A stretch of DNA of 64,000 bases from Neobacillus niacini NBRC 15566. GTDB lineage: Bacteria > Bacillota > Bacilli > Bacillales > Cytobacillaceae. The notes beneath the pieces were generated by a model. The model saw nothing but the letters and a program-made list of their open reading frames with translations, was not told where the DNA came from and ran no database searches. A program made the position numbers and the translations under genes. Shown in pieces: positions 39,536-47,902 of this stretch (the first letter of the stretch is position 1; each line of letters starts with the position of its first letter). The DNA lies in assembly GCF_001591505.1 (NCBI RefSeq), contig NZ_BCVA01000004.1:1-64000 (forward strand), written 5' to 3'.

Positions 39536-40255
39536 TTATTTACAAAATATATGTTTACCAATTTTCTTGATTTGTGGGCGGCTCCAAATCCAGCTGCTTG
39601 TCGCTGTATCGGGATTAAAGTAATATAGGGCATTTCCGGTTGGATCCCATCCATTTAACGCATCCTGGACAGCCTTTTTTGCTGTTTCATTCGGTGTCAA
39701 ATTAATCTGTCCATCCGCAACTGCCGTGAAGGCTCCAGGTTCATAGATGACCCCGGCTGCTGTATTTGGAAAAGAAGCACTTTGAACCCTATTGATAATG
39801 ACAGCTGCCACAGCGACCTGACCGGTATAGGGTTCCCCGCGTGCTTCCCCGTACACGGCATTTGCCATCAAACGAATATCATTGGCACTATAACCGTTCG
39901 GAACATTAGCACCTGTTGAACCGGTATTTCCATTCTTTTCATATCTTGTTGCTTTTACTAGCATTGCCTTCGTATCTGCCCCGACAACCCCATCGACAGG
40001 CAACCCAAATTCATATTGGAAATTCCGTACTGCCCAGTATGTATTCCAGCCAAACACACCGTCAATTTTACCTTTATAAAAGCCATTATACGAAAGGCGT
40101 GATTGCAGCTCAATCACATCTTCACCAGAAGAGCCTTGTTGAAGTACCTGGTTTGAAAACGCCTGGATATCTTTACTTTGGTCGCTATTGGCTAAAGATG
40201 TTACAGTTAGAAAAATCATTATCAGCAAAATCTTAAAGATTGCTTTCCTCTGCAC
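39536..40255 (-). CDS. sleB: Spore cortex-lytic enzyme, SleB family
   Basis: A 239-aa secreted lytic transglycosylase-like enzyme that attacks cortex peptidoglycan containing muramic lactam during germination. It has an N-terminal signal peptide (about residues 1-24), a peptidoglycan-binding domain (about 33-95, GSSGEDVIELQSRLSYNGF), and a Hydrolase_2 catalytic domain (about 118-239, YGEARGEPYTGQVAVAAV with the likely catalytic Glu). GTG 40255 has AGGAGG. In many Bacillus genomes sleB is followed by ypeB; here it is not, so it may be a paralogue. Confidence 0.9.
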   Translation of the reverse strand: MQRKAIFKILLIMIFLTVTSLANSDQSKDIQAFSNQVLQQGSSGEDVIELQSRLSYNGFYKGKIDGVFGWNTYWAVRNFQYEFGLPVDGVVGADTKAMLVKATRYEKNGNTGSTGANVPNGYSANDIRLMANAVYGEARGEPYTGQVAVAAVIINRVQSASFPNTAAGVIYEPGAFTAVADGQINLTPNETAKKAVQDALNGWDPTGNALYYFNPDTATSSWIWSRPQIKKIGKHIFCK

Positions 40256-40405
40256 AGGTTCAACCTCCTAACGATTTAAAAAGACGTATATTACTATCCT
40301 TTCATATTTTTTACATTTCTATGTAACAAATGAAAGGGGTAAAGGTTTTTCTGCTAAAATAAGTTTCTTAGGATAGAATTCTTAGACCGTTCTTCAATAA
40401 AATGG

Positions 40406-40834
40406 ATGAAGGACAAATCTTGATAAAGGAGCATTTGTCTTTCATAAGGGGCATGAGGGACAAAACTCGATAAAGAAGCAGAAGACTTTTCTTTCATAAG
40501 AGGCATGAAGGACAAATCTTGATAAAGAGGCAAAAGATTTGTCTTTCATAAGAGGGATGAAGGACAAAACTCAATAAAAAAGCAAAAGGTTTGTCTTTCA
40601 TAAGGGGCATGAAGGACAAAACTCGATAAGGAAGCAAAAGATTTGTCTTTCATAAGGGGCATGAAGGACAAATTTCGATAAAGAAGCAAAAGATTTGTCT
40701 TTCATAAGAGGGATGAAGGACAAAACTCAATAAAGAAGCAAAAGATTTGTCTTTGATAAGGGGATGAAGGACAAATTCATAAGAGGGATGAAGGACAAAA
40801 CTCGATAAAGAAGCAGAAGATTTGTCCTTCATAA
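40406..40834. repeat. 52-bp hairpin repeat array, nine units
   Basis: Units begin with ATGAAGGACAAA at 40406, 40453, 40505, 40557, 40609, 40661, 40713, 40764 (a shortened 24-bp unit) and 40788. The regular spacing is 52 bp. Each unit pairs its start with GATTTGTCTTTCAT about 30 bp on and ends AAGGGG or AAGAGGG. The array fills the gap upstream of sleB and downstream of the epimerase operon. A minus-strand reading frame across it is repeat-derived and not called. Confidence 0.85.
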
Positions 40835-40907
40835 AGACCGCGAAGTACGTATCCCAATATAGTAAATAATCCCCTCAATAAGGTTGAGGGGATTTGTGCT
40901 GCTCTTA

Positions 40908-41900
40908 TTAATGAAATTGTTTATACCATTCTACGAAATGACCCAACCCTGTTTCTAATGGTGTAGCAGGGGAGAATCCGGCTGTCTTCTGCAGGTCGGT
41001 AATATCTGCATAGGTCTCTTTTACGTCTCCGGGCTGCATCGGGAGGAATTCAATTTTGGCCTTATTACCGATTAGATATTCTAGCGTGTGAATGAAGTCC
41101 ATTAATCTGACGGGACGATTGTTGCCAATATTATAGATTTTGTAGGGGGCATGACTTGTACTTGGGTCGAGATCTCTGTTTGGATCTGGCTCAGGTGGCT
41201 GGTCTAATAATTTGACGATTCCTTCTACAATATCATCGATATAAGTGAAATCCCTGCGCATATCTCCATTATTATACACTTTAATCGAATTCCCTTCGAT
41301 TATATCCTTTGTAAAGGAATAATAAGCCATATCCGGTCTGCCCCAAGGTCCATACACCGTAAAGAAACGAAGACCAGTAGTCGGGATATTAAATAAATGA
41401 CTGTATGTGTGTGCCATTAATTCATTTGCCTTTTTCGTGGCTGCGTATATACTTACTGGATGGTCGACAGAGTCAGTGGTGGAGAAGGGGGTTTTGGTAT
41501 TGGCTCCATAGACAGAACTGGACGACGCGTAAAGTAAGTGCTCCACTTGATAATGCCTGCATGCCTCTAAAATATTTACAAATCCTACTAAGTTGGAATG
41601 GACATAGGAGTGTGGATGGGTAAGACTATATCGGACCCCAGCCTGTGCAGCTAAATTAATCACAATGGGGATGGAATGACTTTCAAAAATTTCGTTTAAG
41701 CATGCTGAATCAGCTAAATCTACTTTATAAAATGTAAACTTATCGTTAGTCTCCAGCTGTTTTAACCGCTCATTTTTTAAACGTACATCGTAATAGTCAT
41801 TAAGGTTGTCCACGCCGATTACATGATAATTCTCAGCTAACAAACGTTTAGAAAGATGGAAGCCAATAAAACCTGCCGCACCTGTCACTAAAATGTTCAT
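40908..41900 (-). CDS. NAD-dependent epimerase, UDP-glucuronate 4-epimerase type
   Basis: A 330-aa extended SDR. NAD-binding GAAGFIGFHLSKRL lies at the N-terminus. The catalytic SSSSVYG and YAATKKANE (Tyr-x-x-x-Lys) are present, followed by the RFFTVYGPWGRPDMA and MRRDFTYIDDIVEG blocks that typify UDP-glucuronate/UDP-galacturonate epimerases. Its start overlaps the end of the kinase-like gene by 4 nt, so it is the last gene of a coupled three-gene operon. It resembles YtcB-type proteins near B. subtilis coat genes. Confidence 0.88.
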   Translation of the reverse strand: MNILVTGAAGFIGFHLSKRLLAENYHVIGVDNLNDYYDVRLKNERLKQLETNDKFTFYKVDLADSACLNEIFESHSIPIVINLAAQAGVRYSLTHPHSYVHSNLVGFVNILEACRHYQVEHLLYASSSSVYGANTKTPFSTTDSVDHPVSIYAATKKANELMAHTYSHLFNIPTTGLRFFTVYGPWGRPDMAYYSFTKDIIEGNSIKVYNNGDMRRDFTYIDDIVEGIVKLLDQPPEPDPNRDLDPSTSHAPYKIYNIGNNRPVRLMDFIHTLEYLIGNKAKIEFLPMQPGDVKETYADITDLQKTAGFSPATPLETGLGHFVEWYKQFH

Positions 41901-43366
41901 CTTTTATCCGATCCTTTTTTACGATCATTTCCCTTCTTTTTATCCTTGTTATCTCTCTTACCGCCGTGCTCTCTTTTTTGACTGTGGTCCTTATCACGAT
42001 CATGCCCTTTTTTATGGTCACGGTCTTTACCATGGTCTCTTTCCTTTTTATGGCCGTGGTCTTTACCATGTTCCTTGCCTTTTTTATGGTCACGATCCCT
42101 ATCGTGGCCCTTGCCCTTTTTATGCCCATGCTGTTTTTTACCGCTATGCTTTTTAATTTCTGGCAGAACAGTAGGAATGTCCCTGATTTCCATTTGAACT
42201 TCTTCCTCGGTAAGTGGAATAGGAGTTTTCGTCCATTCCGCGTGTGTAGCAGGATCTAAAACCTTTATTTGCTCTAAGAAATCAGCCAGGAAGCCTCTTT
42301 CATGAAGGTTTTGAAAAAGTTCTAATGGTCGTTCTTGCAGACGAGAGAAGGAATAAACATGGTCGACCATTTTAAAACCTTTATTGGTGACAAAAACATG
42401 TCGTAAGGGGGCGTCAATTTGTTTAAATCCAGCCTGTTTTTGAGAAGTTAGAATGTCTAAAAGTAGTTTTGTCACGACGGGTGGAAGGGTGGTTTGTTTC
42501 TTTAAAAAGGTGTTTAAGTCTGGCCCTGATAAATATTCCATTACAACGTAGTTTTCTCCGCTTTCATGAACCTTTGGAATAAAGGAAAGGTCCTGATTAG
42601 CCAATAAAATGGTTTTTTCCATATGACAATGTTCCGGTTTTCCATAGATTTTTACGCATTGATCCTCTTCAATTCGAAAGACCGCACCTTGGTGGCCTGC
42701 TCCAATTAATGTCTGCGAGATGGCGCTATCCACTTTTACTCCTTCACCATTTCCTCCTGAAAAGACGGGTATATTCCGGTAATCGATCGTGTTCTCTGCA
42801 AAGTATCGCTGCCATGTTTCATAGGTGGCTGGTTCAAATTTTCTAACTTGAGATAAGAAGGATTCTTTTAATAACATCATGTTTAAATCTCTTAATAATT
42901 TAAGCGGCACAGGGTGTACACGTTTGAAGGCATTCACATGGTCAATGACCTTCAGTTCTTCATTTTCAAGGACGAAAATATGCCGTAACGGGGCGTCAAC
43001 CATTGTGAACTGTGCATTTCTCATTTCACCTAAAACATACAGAAGTTTTCTTGTAATCGATTCAGGAATATAGGTGCAATTCCGTAGATATTCTTTTAAT
43101 GTAGGGGCATTAAAGAATTCCATAACTATATAGTTTTCACCATATTCATATAATCGTGGAAAGAACGCTAAGTGCTGCCCTGCTTTGAGTGCTTCTAATT
43201 CCATTTGAGCTTGCAGGGTATTGGAATAAATTTTTACGCACCGCTTTTCGGATAATTTAAAAACAGCGCCTTGAGCACCCATTCCGATTAAAGGGAAGTT
43301 AGTGGGGTTATCGATTAATAGAGTTTTTGGTCCTTTCGTTACTTTAATTGATTTGAAGTCTGTCAT
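41897..43366 (-). CDS. Tandem kinase-like protein with H/K/D-rich tail
   Basis: A 489-aa protein with two similar kinase-fold halves (about 1-200 and 215-395) and a charged tail (about 402-489). The first half has a glycine loop GMGAQGAVF (28-36), VKIY lysine (Lys45) and helix-C Glu in MELEAL; the second has GAGHQGAVF and VKIY. In place of HRD and DFG, both copies show DAPLRH(I/V)FV and (I/V)DHV, so catalysis is doubtful or atypical. The tail repeats words such as DHKKGKEHG and DRDHKKG. It is coupled to a GT4 gene and an epimerase gene; a spore coat role is inferred. Confidence 0.75.
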   Translation of the reverse strand: MTDFKSIKVTKGPKTLLIDNPTNFPLIGMGAQGAVFKLSEKRCVKIYSNTLQAQMELEALKAGQHLAFFPRLYEYGENYIVMEFFNAPTLKEYLRNCTYIPESITRKLLYVLGEMRNAQFTMVDAPLRHIFVLENEELKVIDHVNAFKRVHPVPLKLLRDLNMMLLKESFLSQVRKFEPATYETWQRYFAENTIDYRNIPVFSGGNGEGVKVDSAISQTLIGAGHQGAVFRIEEDQCVKIYGKPEHCHMEKTILLANQDLSFIPKVHESGENYVVMEYLSGPDLNTFLKKQTTLPPVVTKLLLDILTSQKQAGFKQIDAPLRHVFVTNKGFKMVDHVYSFSRLQERPLELFQNLHERGFLADFLEQIKVLDPATHAEWTKTPIPLTEEEVQMEIRDIPTVLPEIKKHSGKKQHGHKKGKGHDRDRDHKKGKEHGKDHGHKKERDHGKDRDHKKGHDRDKDHSQKREHGGKRDNKDKKKGNDRKKGSDKR

Positions 43367-44427
43367 CGTGATCCCCCTAACAATTCATCATAATATTTAG
43401 CCTGCAAGAGAAGCTGCTTAGTTTGGTCAAAGTTTTGTTCTACATTCTGACGAGCTGCAAGAGCATAGCCTTCCCATAGTTGTCGATTGAGTAACATAAA
43501 TTCTAATGCTTGGGCAAGATGGTCCACATCATTTTCTCGTACTAAAATTCCATCTTGGTTATTCGTAATAATTTCTGGAATACCCGCATGGTTTGTGGCG
43601 ACAACAGGTATACCTGTCGCCATCGCTTCTTTAATCGTATTTGGAATTCCTTCTACATCCCCATTGCTAGCTGTTAAACTTGGGGCACAGAAAATGTCTG
43701 CTTGTCCCATTAATTCTGGAACTTGACTCTTGGGCACACGATTTAATAATCGGAAGGATGTACCTAAATTAAGCTGGGCTGCTAGGGATTTAATATAGCT
43801 TTCCAGCTCACCGCCGCCAATGATGGTAAGGGTAGCTCTTGGGAATTTTGCTTTAATCTTTTTAAAAGCCTGCATTAAGACATGGTGACCTTTCTTTTCT
43901 ACTAGTCTCCCAAGTGAGACAATGTTCTGTGTACCTTGTAAATTTGGTCCCTTATAAGGAAAAAGGTTAAGGTCTACCCCTCCATAAAGCACTCTGATTT
44001 TATCTGCGGGACATCCCCATAAATTAATTCGATGTGCTAGATGCTGACAAACAGGGAAAAAACGCTCTCCTTGTTCAAACAGCATTTTCATGCCATCTAA
44101 ATAGCCAACCGGCTGATTGGCAAGAGTTGCATCTCTGCCGCGGAAACTGGTGACAAGCGGCAGGTTGGTTTCTTCCTTAAATGGAAGCATTAATAAACCT
44201 AATTGACCATGGTGGGCATGAATCAGCGATAGTTTGTTTTTTTCGACATAATCTACTGGAGAGAATATTTCACTAAGGTAGTGAACCTTATCATTAAGAA
44301 GCGGTAAATTAACCATATACTTAGGCTGTCTGACCAAATGAATGTAATCATAACCAGGAACTTCCCGAATCTGGGGAATGTATTGAGTCGGGTCCACCCG
44401 CAGGTTTAAATGGATAACTTTAGGCAA
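43363..44427 (-). CDS. GT4-family glycosyltransferase (CotSA-like)
   Basis: A 354-aa retaining glycosyltransferase with GT-B fold. The C-terminal donor domain has NIVSLGRLVEKKGHHVLMQAF, GGGELE, the PSLTASNGDVEGIPNTIKEAMA segment with the E-x7-E type motif, and GIPVVATNHAGIPE. There is no signal peptide. It is the first gene of the operon and overlaps the kinase-like gene by 4 nt. A strong terminator lies upstream, separating it from gntP. Probably adds sugars to a spore surface or cell-surface glycan (inference). Confidence 0.87.
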   Translation of the reverse strand: MPKVIHLNLRVDPTQYIPQIREVPGYDYIHLVRQPKYMVNLPLLNDKVHYLSEIFSPVDYVEKNKLSLIHAHHGQLGLLMLPFKEETNLPLVTSFRGRDATLANQPVGYLDGMKMLFEQGERFFPVCQHLAHRINLWGCPADKIRVLYGGVDLNLFPYKGPNLQGTQNIVSLGRLVEKKGHHVLMQAFKKIKAKFPRATLTIIGGGELESYIKSLAAQLNLGTSFRLLNRVPKSQVPELMGQADIFCAPSLTASNGDVEGIPNTIKEAMATGIPVVATNHAGIPEIITNNQDGILVRENDVDHLAQALEFMLLNRQLWEGYALAARQNVEQNFDQTKQLLLQAKYYDELLGGSR

Positions 44428-44542
44428 TTGTTCATTCTCCTTTCAAACATAATATCTAAATTTATAATCCTATAAAAATAAGGTATGCTTTTTGAAATGG
44501 AAGGCTTGGACAAATTGGTAAAAACACCAAGGCAAAAAAAAT

Positions 44543-44579
44543 GCGCTACAGTCCTTAACAGACTGTAGCGCGTTTTTTT
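44543..44579. terminator. Strong bidirectional terminator
   Basis: A perfect 11-bp stem (GCGCTACAGTC with GACTGTAGCGC), 7-nt loop, flanked by A8 and T8-9 runs. It ends the gluconate permease message on the minus strand. Confidence 0.9.
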
Positions 44580-45908
44580 TTAGATAAATAAGCTTAGTAG
44601 TAAAACGATTCCAAGACCAACAATGGAGTTGACGAATAAGAGAAGGCCCCAAGTTTTAAACGTTTCTTTAATAGATAATCCAAAATACTCTTTGAATAAC
44701 CAGAAGGAAGCATCGTTCACGTGTGTAATGGTGTTACTGCCTGCAGCTGTTGCTAATACCATTAAGACAGGGTTTACATCAAAGGTATGCATAAGCGGAC
44801 CAACGATCCCTGCAGCTGTAATCGCGGATACTACACCCGTACCGGTTGCAATCCGAATTAAGGCAGTGATAAACCAAGCCATGATTAACGGTGATACACT
44901 TGAATTTTGCATTAAGCTTGCAATTGCGTCACCCACACCAGAGTCTAAGATAATTTGTTTAAAAGCACCGCCAGAACCAACGATGAAAACGATCATCGCA
45001 ATTCCTTCAATCGCTCCTGAAAATGATTTCATGACGTCTGACATGGAACGGCCAACGCGAATACCAAATACATAAATGGCAACTAAAACGGCTAGAATCA
45101 TACTGATTTCTGCACTTCCGAAGAAGTTAACGATTTGATATGCAGTGGAACCTTTTTCGATAAAGTAATTAAGAAGGGTTGCTGCCGTAATAATGATTGC
45201 AGGTGTTAAAGGAACAAGTAAGCTTACTGCAAAATTTGGCATTTCCGCTTCTGTAAATTCTTTTTCTTTTTTTAACAAATTCGGTACTGGACGGTCTAAG
45301 TTTTTCAATAAGCGTGGAAGAATAATACCTGCACAAATGATAGCAGGAATGACGACCACTAGCCCTAATATATAAACCATACCCATATCTGCGCCATAAG
45401 CATCAACAAGTGCTACCGGACCAGGCTGTGGCGGGAAGATACTGTGAGCCATCGTTGCCGCAGCAACCATTGTCATACCAAGACGTAAAAATGGTGTTTT
45501 CGCTTCTATTGCGATACTTACAACAAGTGGTGCCAAAATAATAAATGCCACTTCGTAAAATACGGAGATACCGAAGATGGAGCCAACAAGTAAAATGGCC
45601 CATTGAACATATTTCACTCCAAATTTATTTAAGAGTGTGGTTGCAACACGTTGAGCCGCACCTGAATCAACCATCAACTTACCAAGGACAGCACCAAACC
45701 CGATAATAATGGCGAGACTTCCAAGCGTGCCACCAAAGCCGGCTTTCACCGACGCAATGACATCTGGCAAACTGAGACCGTTTGCAATGCCTACAAAAAT
45801 TGCTGAGATTAAAAGGGCTAAAACACTGTTAAGCTTTACTTTCATATTTAAGAAAAGAAGCAAAGCAACCCCGAGAGCTACCCAAATAATTGGTAAATAA
45901 TTCTCCAT
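44580..45908 (-). CDS. gntP: Gluconate permease, GntP family
   Basis: A 442-aa proton-coupled gluconate transporter with about 12-14 helices. GntP-family stretches include the N-terminal LPIIWVALGVALLLFLNMK, HSIFPPQPGPVALVDAYGAD and GSNTITHVNDASFWLFKEYFG near the C-terminus. ATG 45908 follows GGAGG at 7 nt; an upstream in-frame ATG at 45935 overlaps that region. It stands alone, without gntK or gntR, so it may be a paralogue that takes up a related aldonate. Confidence 0.88.
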   Translation of the reverse strand: MENYLPIIWVALGVALLLFLNMKVKLNSVLALLISAIFVGIANGLSLPDVIASVKAGFGGTLGSLAIIIGFGAVLGKLMVDSGAAQRVATTLLNKFGVKYVQWAILLVGSIFGISVFYEVAFIILAPLVVSIAIEAKTPFLRLGMTMVAAATMAHSIFPPQPGPVALVDAYGADMGMVYILGLVVVIPAIICAGIILPRLLKNLDRPVPNLLKKEKEFTEAEMPNFAVSLLVPLTPAIIITAATLLNYFIEKGSTAYQIVNFFGSAEISMILAVLVAIYVFGIRVGRSMSDVMKSFSGAIEGIAMIVFIVGSGGAFKQIILDSGVGDAIASLMQNSSVSPLIMAWFITALIRIATGTGVVSAITAAGIVGPLMHTFDVNPVLMVLATAAGSNTITHVNDASFWLFKEYFGLSIKETFKTWGLLLFVNSIVGLGIVLLLSLFI

Positions 45909-46052
45909 GATATTTCCTCCAAGTTCTAGATGCATTAGCAGTATTGATGACGCTTACTCCATAGAGCAACGTAACTAATAATTAATTAGTTTAATAAACA
46001 AATTAACCTTTAGAAGGATATCATTTCAATAGCGAGTTCGTCAAATCTTTTT

Positions 46053-46066
46053 TGAAAGCGGTTATT
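46053..46066. promoter_or_regulatory. Possible cre site upstream of gntP
   Basis: TGAAAGCGGTTATT matches the cre consensus at 12 of 14 positions, about 145 bp upstream of the gntP start. Gluconate uptake genes are often under CcpA control, but the match is imperfect. Confidence 0.3.
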
Positions 46067-46094
46067 ACAAAATGTAGATTTTTATATAAAAAAA

Positions 46095-46117
46095 GTAACC
46101 CCATATTTCGGGGTTAC
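46095..46117 (-). terminator. Terminator of the FMN reductase gene
   Basis: The stem GTAACCCC/GGGGTTAC is followed on the minus strand by a run of T, right after the stop codon at 46130. Confidence 0.85.
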
Positions 46118-46129
46118 TCGTATTAAGAA

Positions 46130-46678
46130 TTAACGTAATGTTTTTAAAGCTCCGCTCCAAGCGATTACTTCGTCCAACATTGCAGTCATGTTTGTTTGGT
46201 GTAAATCTTGAGGTTTGAATTCTGAGCCGTTTTCAAAATCTGTGAATAAAGATAATGTTGGGTGTGTACGAACGTCAGCTACCTTAACTTCGCCAAGGAT
46301 TCCACGTAAATGTTCTGCAGCACGTGCTCCGCCTGTTGAACCGTAACTTACGATACCAGCCGCTTTGTTGTACCAAGCTTCACGTGCAAAGTCAATTGCA
46401 TTTTTTAAAGCACCTGTAATACTGTGGTTGTATTCTTGAACAACGAATACAAATCCATCTAAACTTGCAAGCTTTTCATTCCAAGCAGCAATTCCTGGCT
46501 CTGTTCCATCAGTAGTGCCTAGGAAGGGAAGGTTAAAATCTGCGATATCTACGATTTCGTAGTCTGCGTCTCCACGTTGATCAGCAATTCCTTTTACCCA
46601 TTCTCCTACTTGCGGGCTAACACGTCCTTGACGTGTGCTTCCTAAGATGATACCGATTTTCAATTTTGGATTTGTCAT
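46130..46678 (-). CDS. NADPH-dependent FMN reductase (azoreductase/chromate reductase-like)
   Basis: A flavodoxin-fold reductase of about 182 aa. The FMN phosphate loop reads GSTRQGR, followed by VQEYNHSITGALKNAIDF and YGSTGGARAAEHLR, all typical of the family. ATG 46678 has a perfect AAGGAGG at 8 nt. A second in-frame ATG at 46729 with AAGGGGTG would add a 17-residue N-terminus (MGFFNKLFG...), so two forms are possible. It stands alone with its own terminator. Likely role: quinone, azo or metal reduction, protecting from oxidative stress. Confidence 0.87.
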   Translation of the reverse strand: MTNPKLKIGIILGSTRQGRVSPQVGEWVKGIADQRGDADYEIVDIADFNLPFLGTTDGTEPGIAAWNEKLASLDGFVFVVQEYNHSITGALKNAIDFAREAWYNKAAGIVSYGSTGGARAAEHLRGILGEVKVADVRTHPTLSLFTDFENGSEFKPQDLHQTNMTAMLDEVIAWSGALKTLR

Positions 46679-46880
46679 TGTTTCTTCCTCCTTAGTTGTT
46701 GTACCAAATAATTTGTTGAAAAAACCCATTGTGTGCACCCCTTGCTGTTATTTTTAATCTATTTAGGTTTTTTGTTAACGTTTGTTTTGAATTAAAGTAT
46801 ACTCAGGTAAAATATTTTTAATTCGAGATAAATATAATACAGATTTATCTCGATGTCAAGAGATTGGTTTTAAAATAAAA

Positions 46881-46922
46881 AAAAGCCATTACTCAAAAAA
46901 TAAAGTAATAGGCTTTCCTTTT
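46881..46922 (-). terminator. Terminator of the 46930 gene
   Basis: The stem AAAGCC-ATTACT with AGTAAT-AGGCTTT is followed on the minus strand by a long T-run. Confidence 0.75.
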
Positions 46923-46929
46923 TCAAAGG

Positions 46930-47343
46930 TTAACAAGTAAAAACCACTGGTACTGTTAAGCATGGTAAAGCGAATCCGAAGAATTCAATACATACTTTAT
47001 TCGTAGATATAAGTTTCAAGGGGAAATTTATCGCTAGAGGAGCCGTGTTGTTAAAGGATAAATTGCCTTCCACTTCCACTACTAGAGTTTGAACTCCGTT
47101 TTCCTCTGTACAAATTGGCAGGCCTGCCGCTGTCCCAGTAAATGTTACTGTTACTGTTGGACCGGGTGGGAAAACCGCGGAAAAGGTAACATTGACAAAG
47201 CTTCCCGCTAAGGTACAGTTGGGGCAGATATTAATATCCACTTCAAGGTTTAAGGAAACTATGAATGATCCCATTTGAATCGTTTTTGTGCCAGTACCAA
47301 TGGCAGTTGCACCACAATCGCATTGTTGTAGTCCCAAGTTCAT
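46930..47343 (-). CDS. Unknown beta-rich protein with paired cysteines
   Basis: A 137-aa protein I do not recognise. It has no signal peptide or membrane helix. The sequence is rich in Val, Thr, Phe and Gly with alternating hydrophobic residues, suggesting beta structure. Cysteines occur as QCDCGA near the N-terminus, NICPNC in the middle, and three more singly near the C-terminus (PICTEE, VCIEFF, LPCLTV) plus a terminal Cys. AAGGAGG lies before it; the TTG at 47337 is better spaced than the ATG at 47343. Monocistronic. Cysteine-rich spore-surface proteins look broadly similar, but this is a guess. Confidence 0.6.
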   Translation of the reverse strand: MNLGLQQCDCGATAIGTGTKTIQMGSFIVSLNLEVDINICPNCTLAGSFVNVTFSAVFPPGPTVTVTFTGTAAGLPICTEENGVQTLVVEVEGNLSFNNTAPLAINFPLKLISTNKVCIEFFGFALPCLTVPVVFTC

Positions 47344-47525
47344 TACCTCCTTTCATAGCAATACGATATGATATGAAGGTTGTATGATTTTGGACAAGTC
47401 ATGAGTCCTAGGAAAAATCAACATTCCCTTGTTTTTTTTATCATACTGCAATAAGTGGAATGCTTGTTCCTTTTGGACTATACTTGGTAGAGATATTTTA
47501 TTAAGAGATTGGAGAGGGAGTAATG

Positions 47526-47861
47526 ATGTCAAGTTTGCCAAATTGCCCAAAATGCAATTCAGAATATACATATGAAGATGGAAGTTTATTGATTTGTCCA
47601 GAGTGTGGACATGAGTGGAGTTTAGAAGCAGCGTCTGTGGAGGAAGAACGTGTTATTAAGGATGTAAATGGAAATGTTTTAAGTGATGGTGATACGGTAA
47701 CGGTTATCAAGGACCTTAAAGTAAAAGGAAGTTCATCTACCCTAAAACAGGGGACAAAGGTGAAAAATATTCGTTTAGTTGATGGGGACCATAATATCGA
47801 TTGTAAAATCGATGGTTTTGGCGCGATGAGTTTGAAATCAGAATTTGTTAAAAAGATATAA
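47526..47861 (+). CDS. PhnA/YjdM-family zinc-ribbon protein
   Basis: A protein of about 111 aa. The N-terminal zinc ribbon has CPKC near residue 7 and CPEC near residue 25, followed by an SH3-like C-terminal domain (VKDVNGN-type start, then [17 protein letters not shown] and [23 protein letters not shown]). This is the standard architecture of the family once named alkylphosphonate utilisation protein PhnA; its actual function is not established. ATG 47526 fits GGGAG better than ATG 47523. Confidence 0.85.
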   Translation: MSSLPNCPKCNSEYTYEDGSLLICPECGHEWSLEAASVEEERVIKDVNGNVLSDGDTVTVIKDLKVKGSSSTLKQGTKVKNIRLVDGDHNIDCKIDGFGAMSLKSEFVKKI

Positions 47862-47867
47862 AAAATT

Positions 47868-47895
47868 GGCGCTCCCTACTTAAGGAGCGCCTTTG
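47868..47895. terminator. Terminator between convergent genes
   Basis: The stem GGCGCTCC/GGAGCGCC with a short loop is flanked by A- and T-rich sequence and serves the PhnA-like gene and the convergent aldo/keto reductase gene. Confidence 0.8.
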
Positions 47896-47902
47896 ATTCA
47901 TT

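Noticed and set aside
40650..40832. 60-codon minus-strand frame inside the repeat array
   Set aside because: It is made of translated 52-bp repeats (FVLHPSYE-type words) and has no independent coding signs.
40406..40834. CRISPR array
   Set aside because: Units are contiguous 52-bp palindromes with similar interiors rather than direct repeats separated by unique spacers, and no cas genes are present.
41893..42259. Plus-strand frames opposite the charged tail of the kinase-like protein
   Set aside because: They mirror the low-complexity Lys/His/Asp codons of the real gene and lack ribosome sites.
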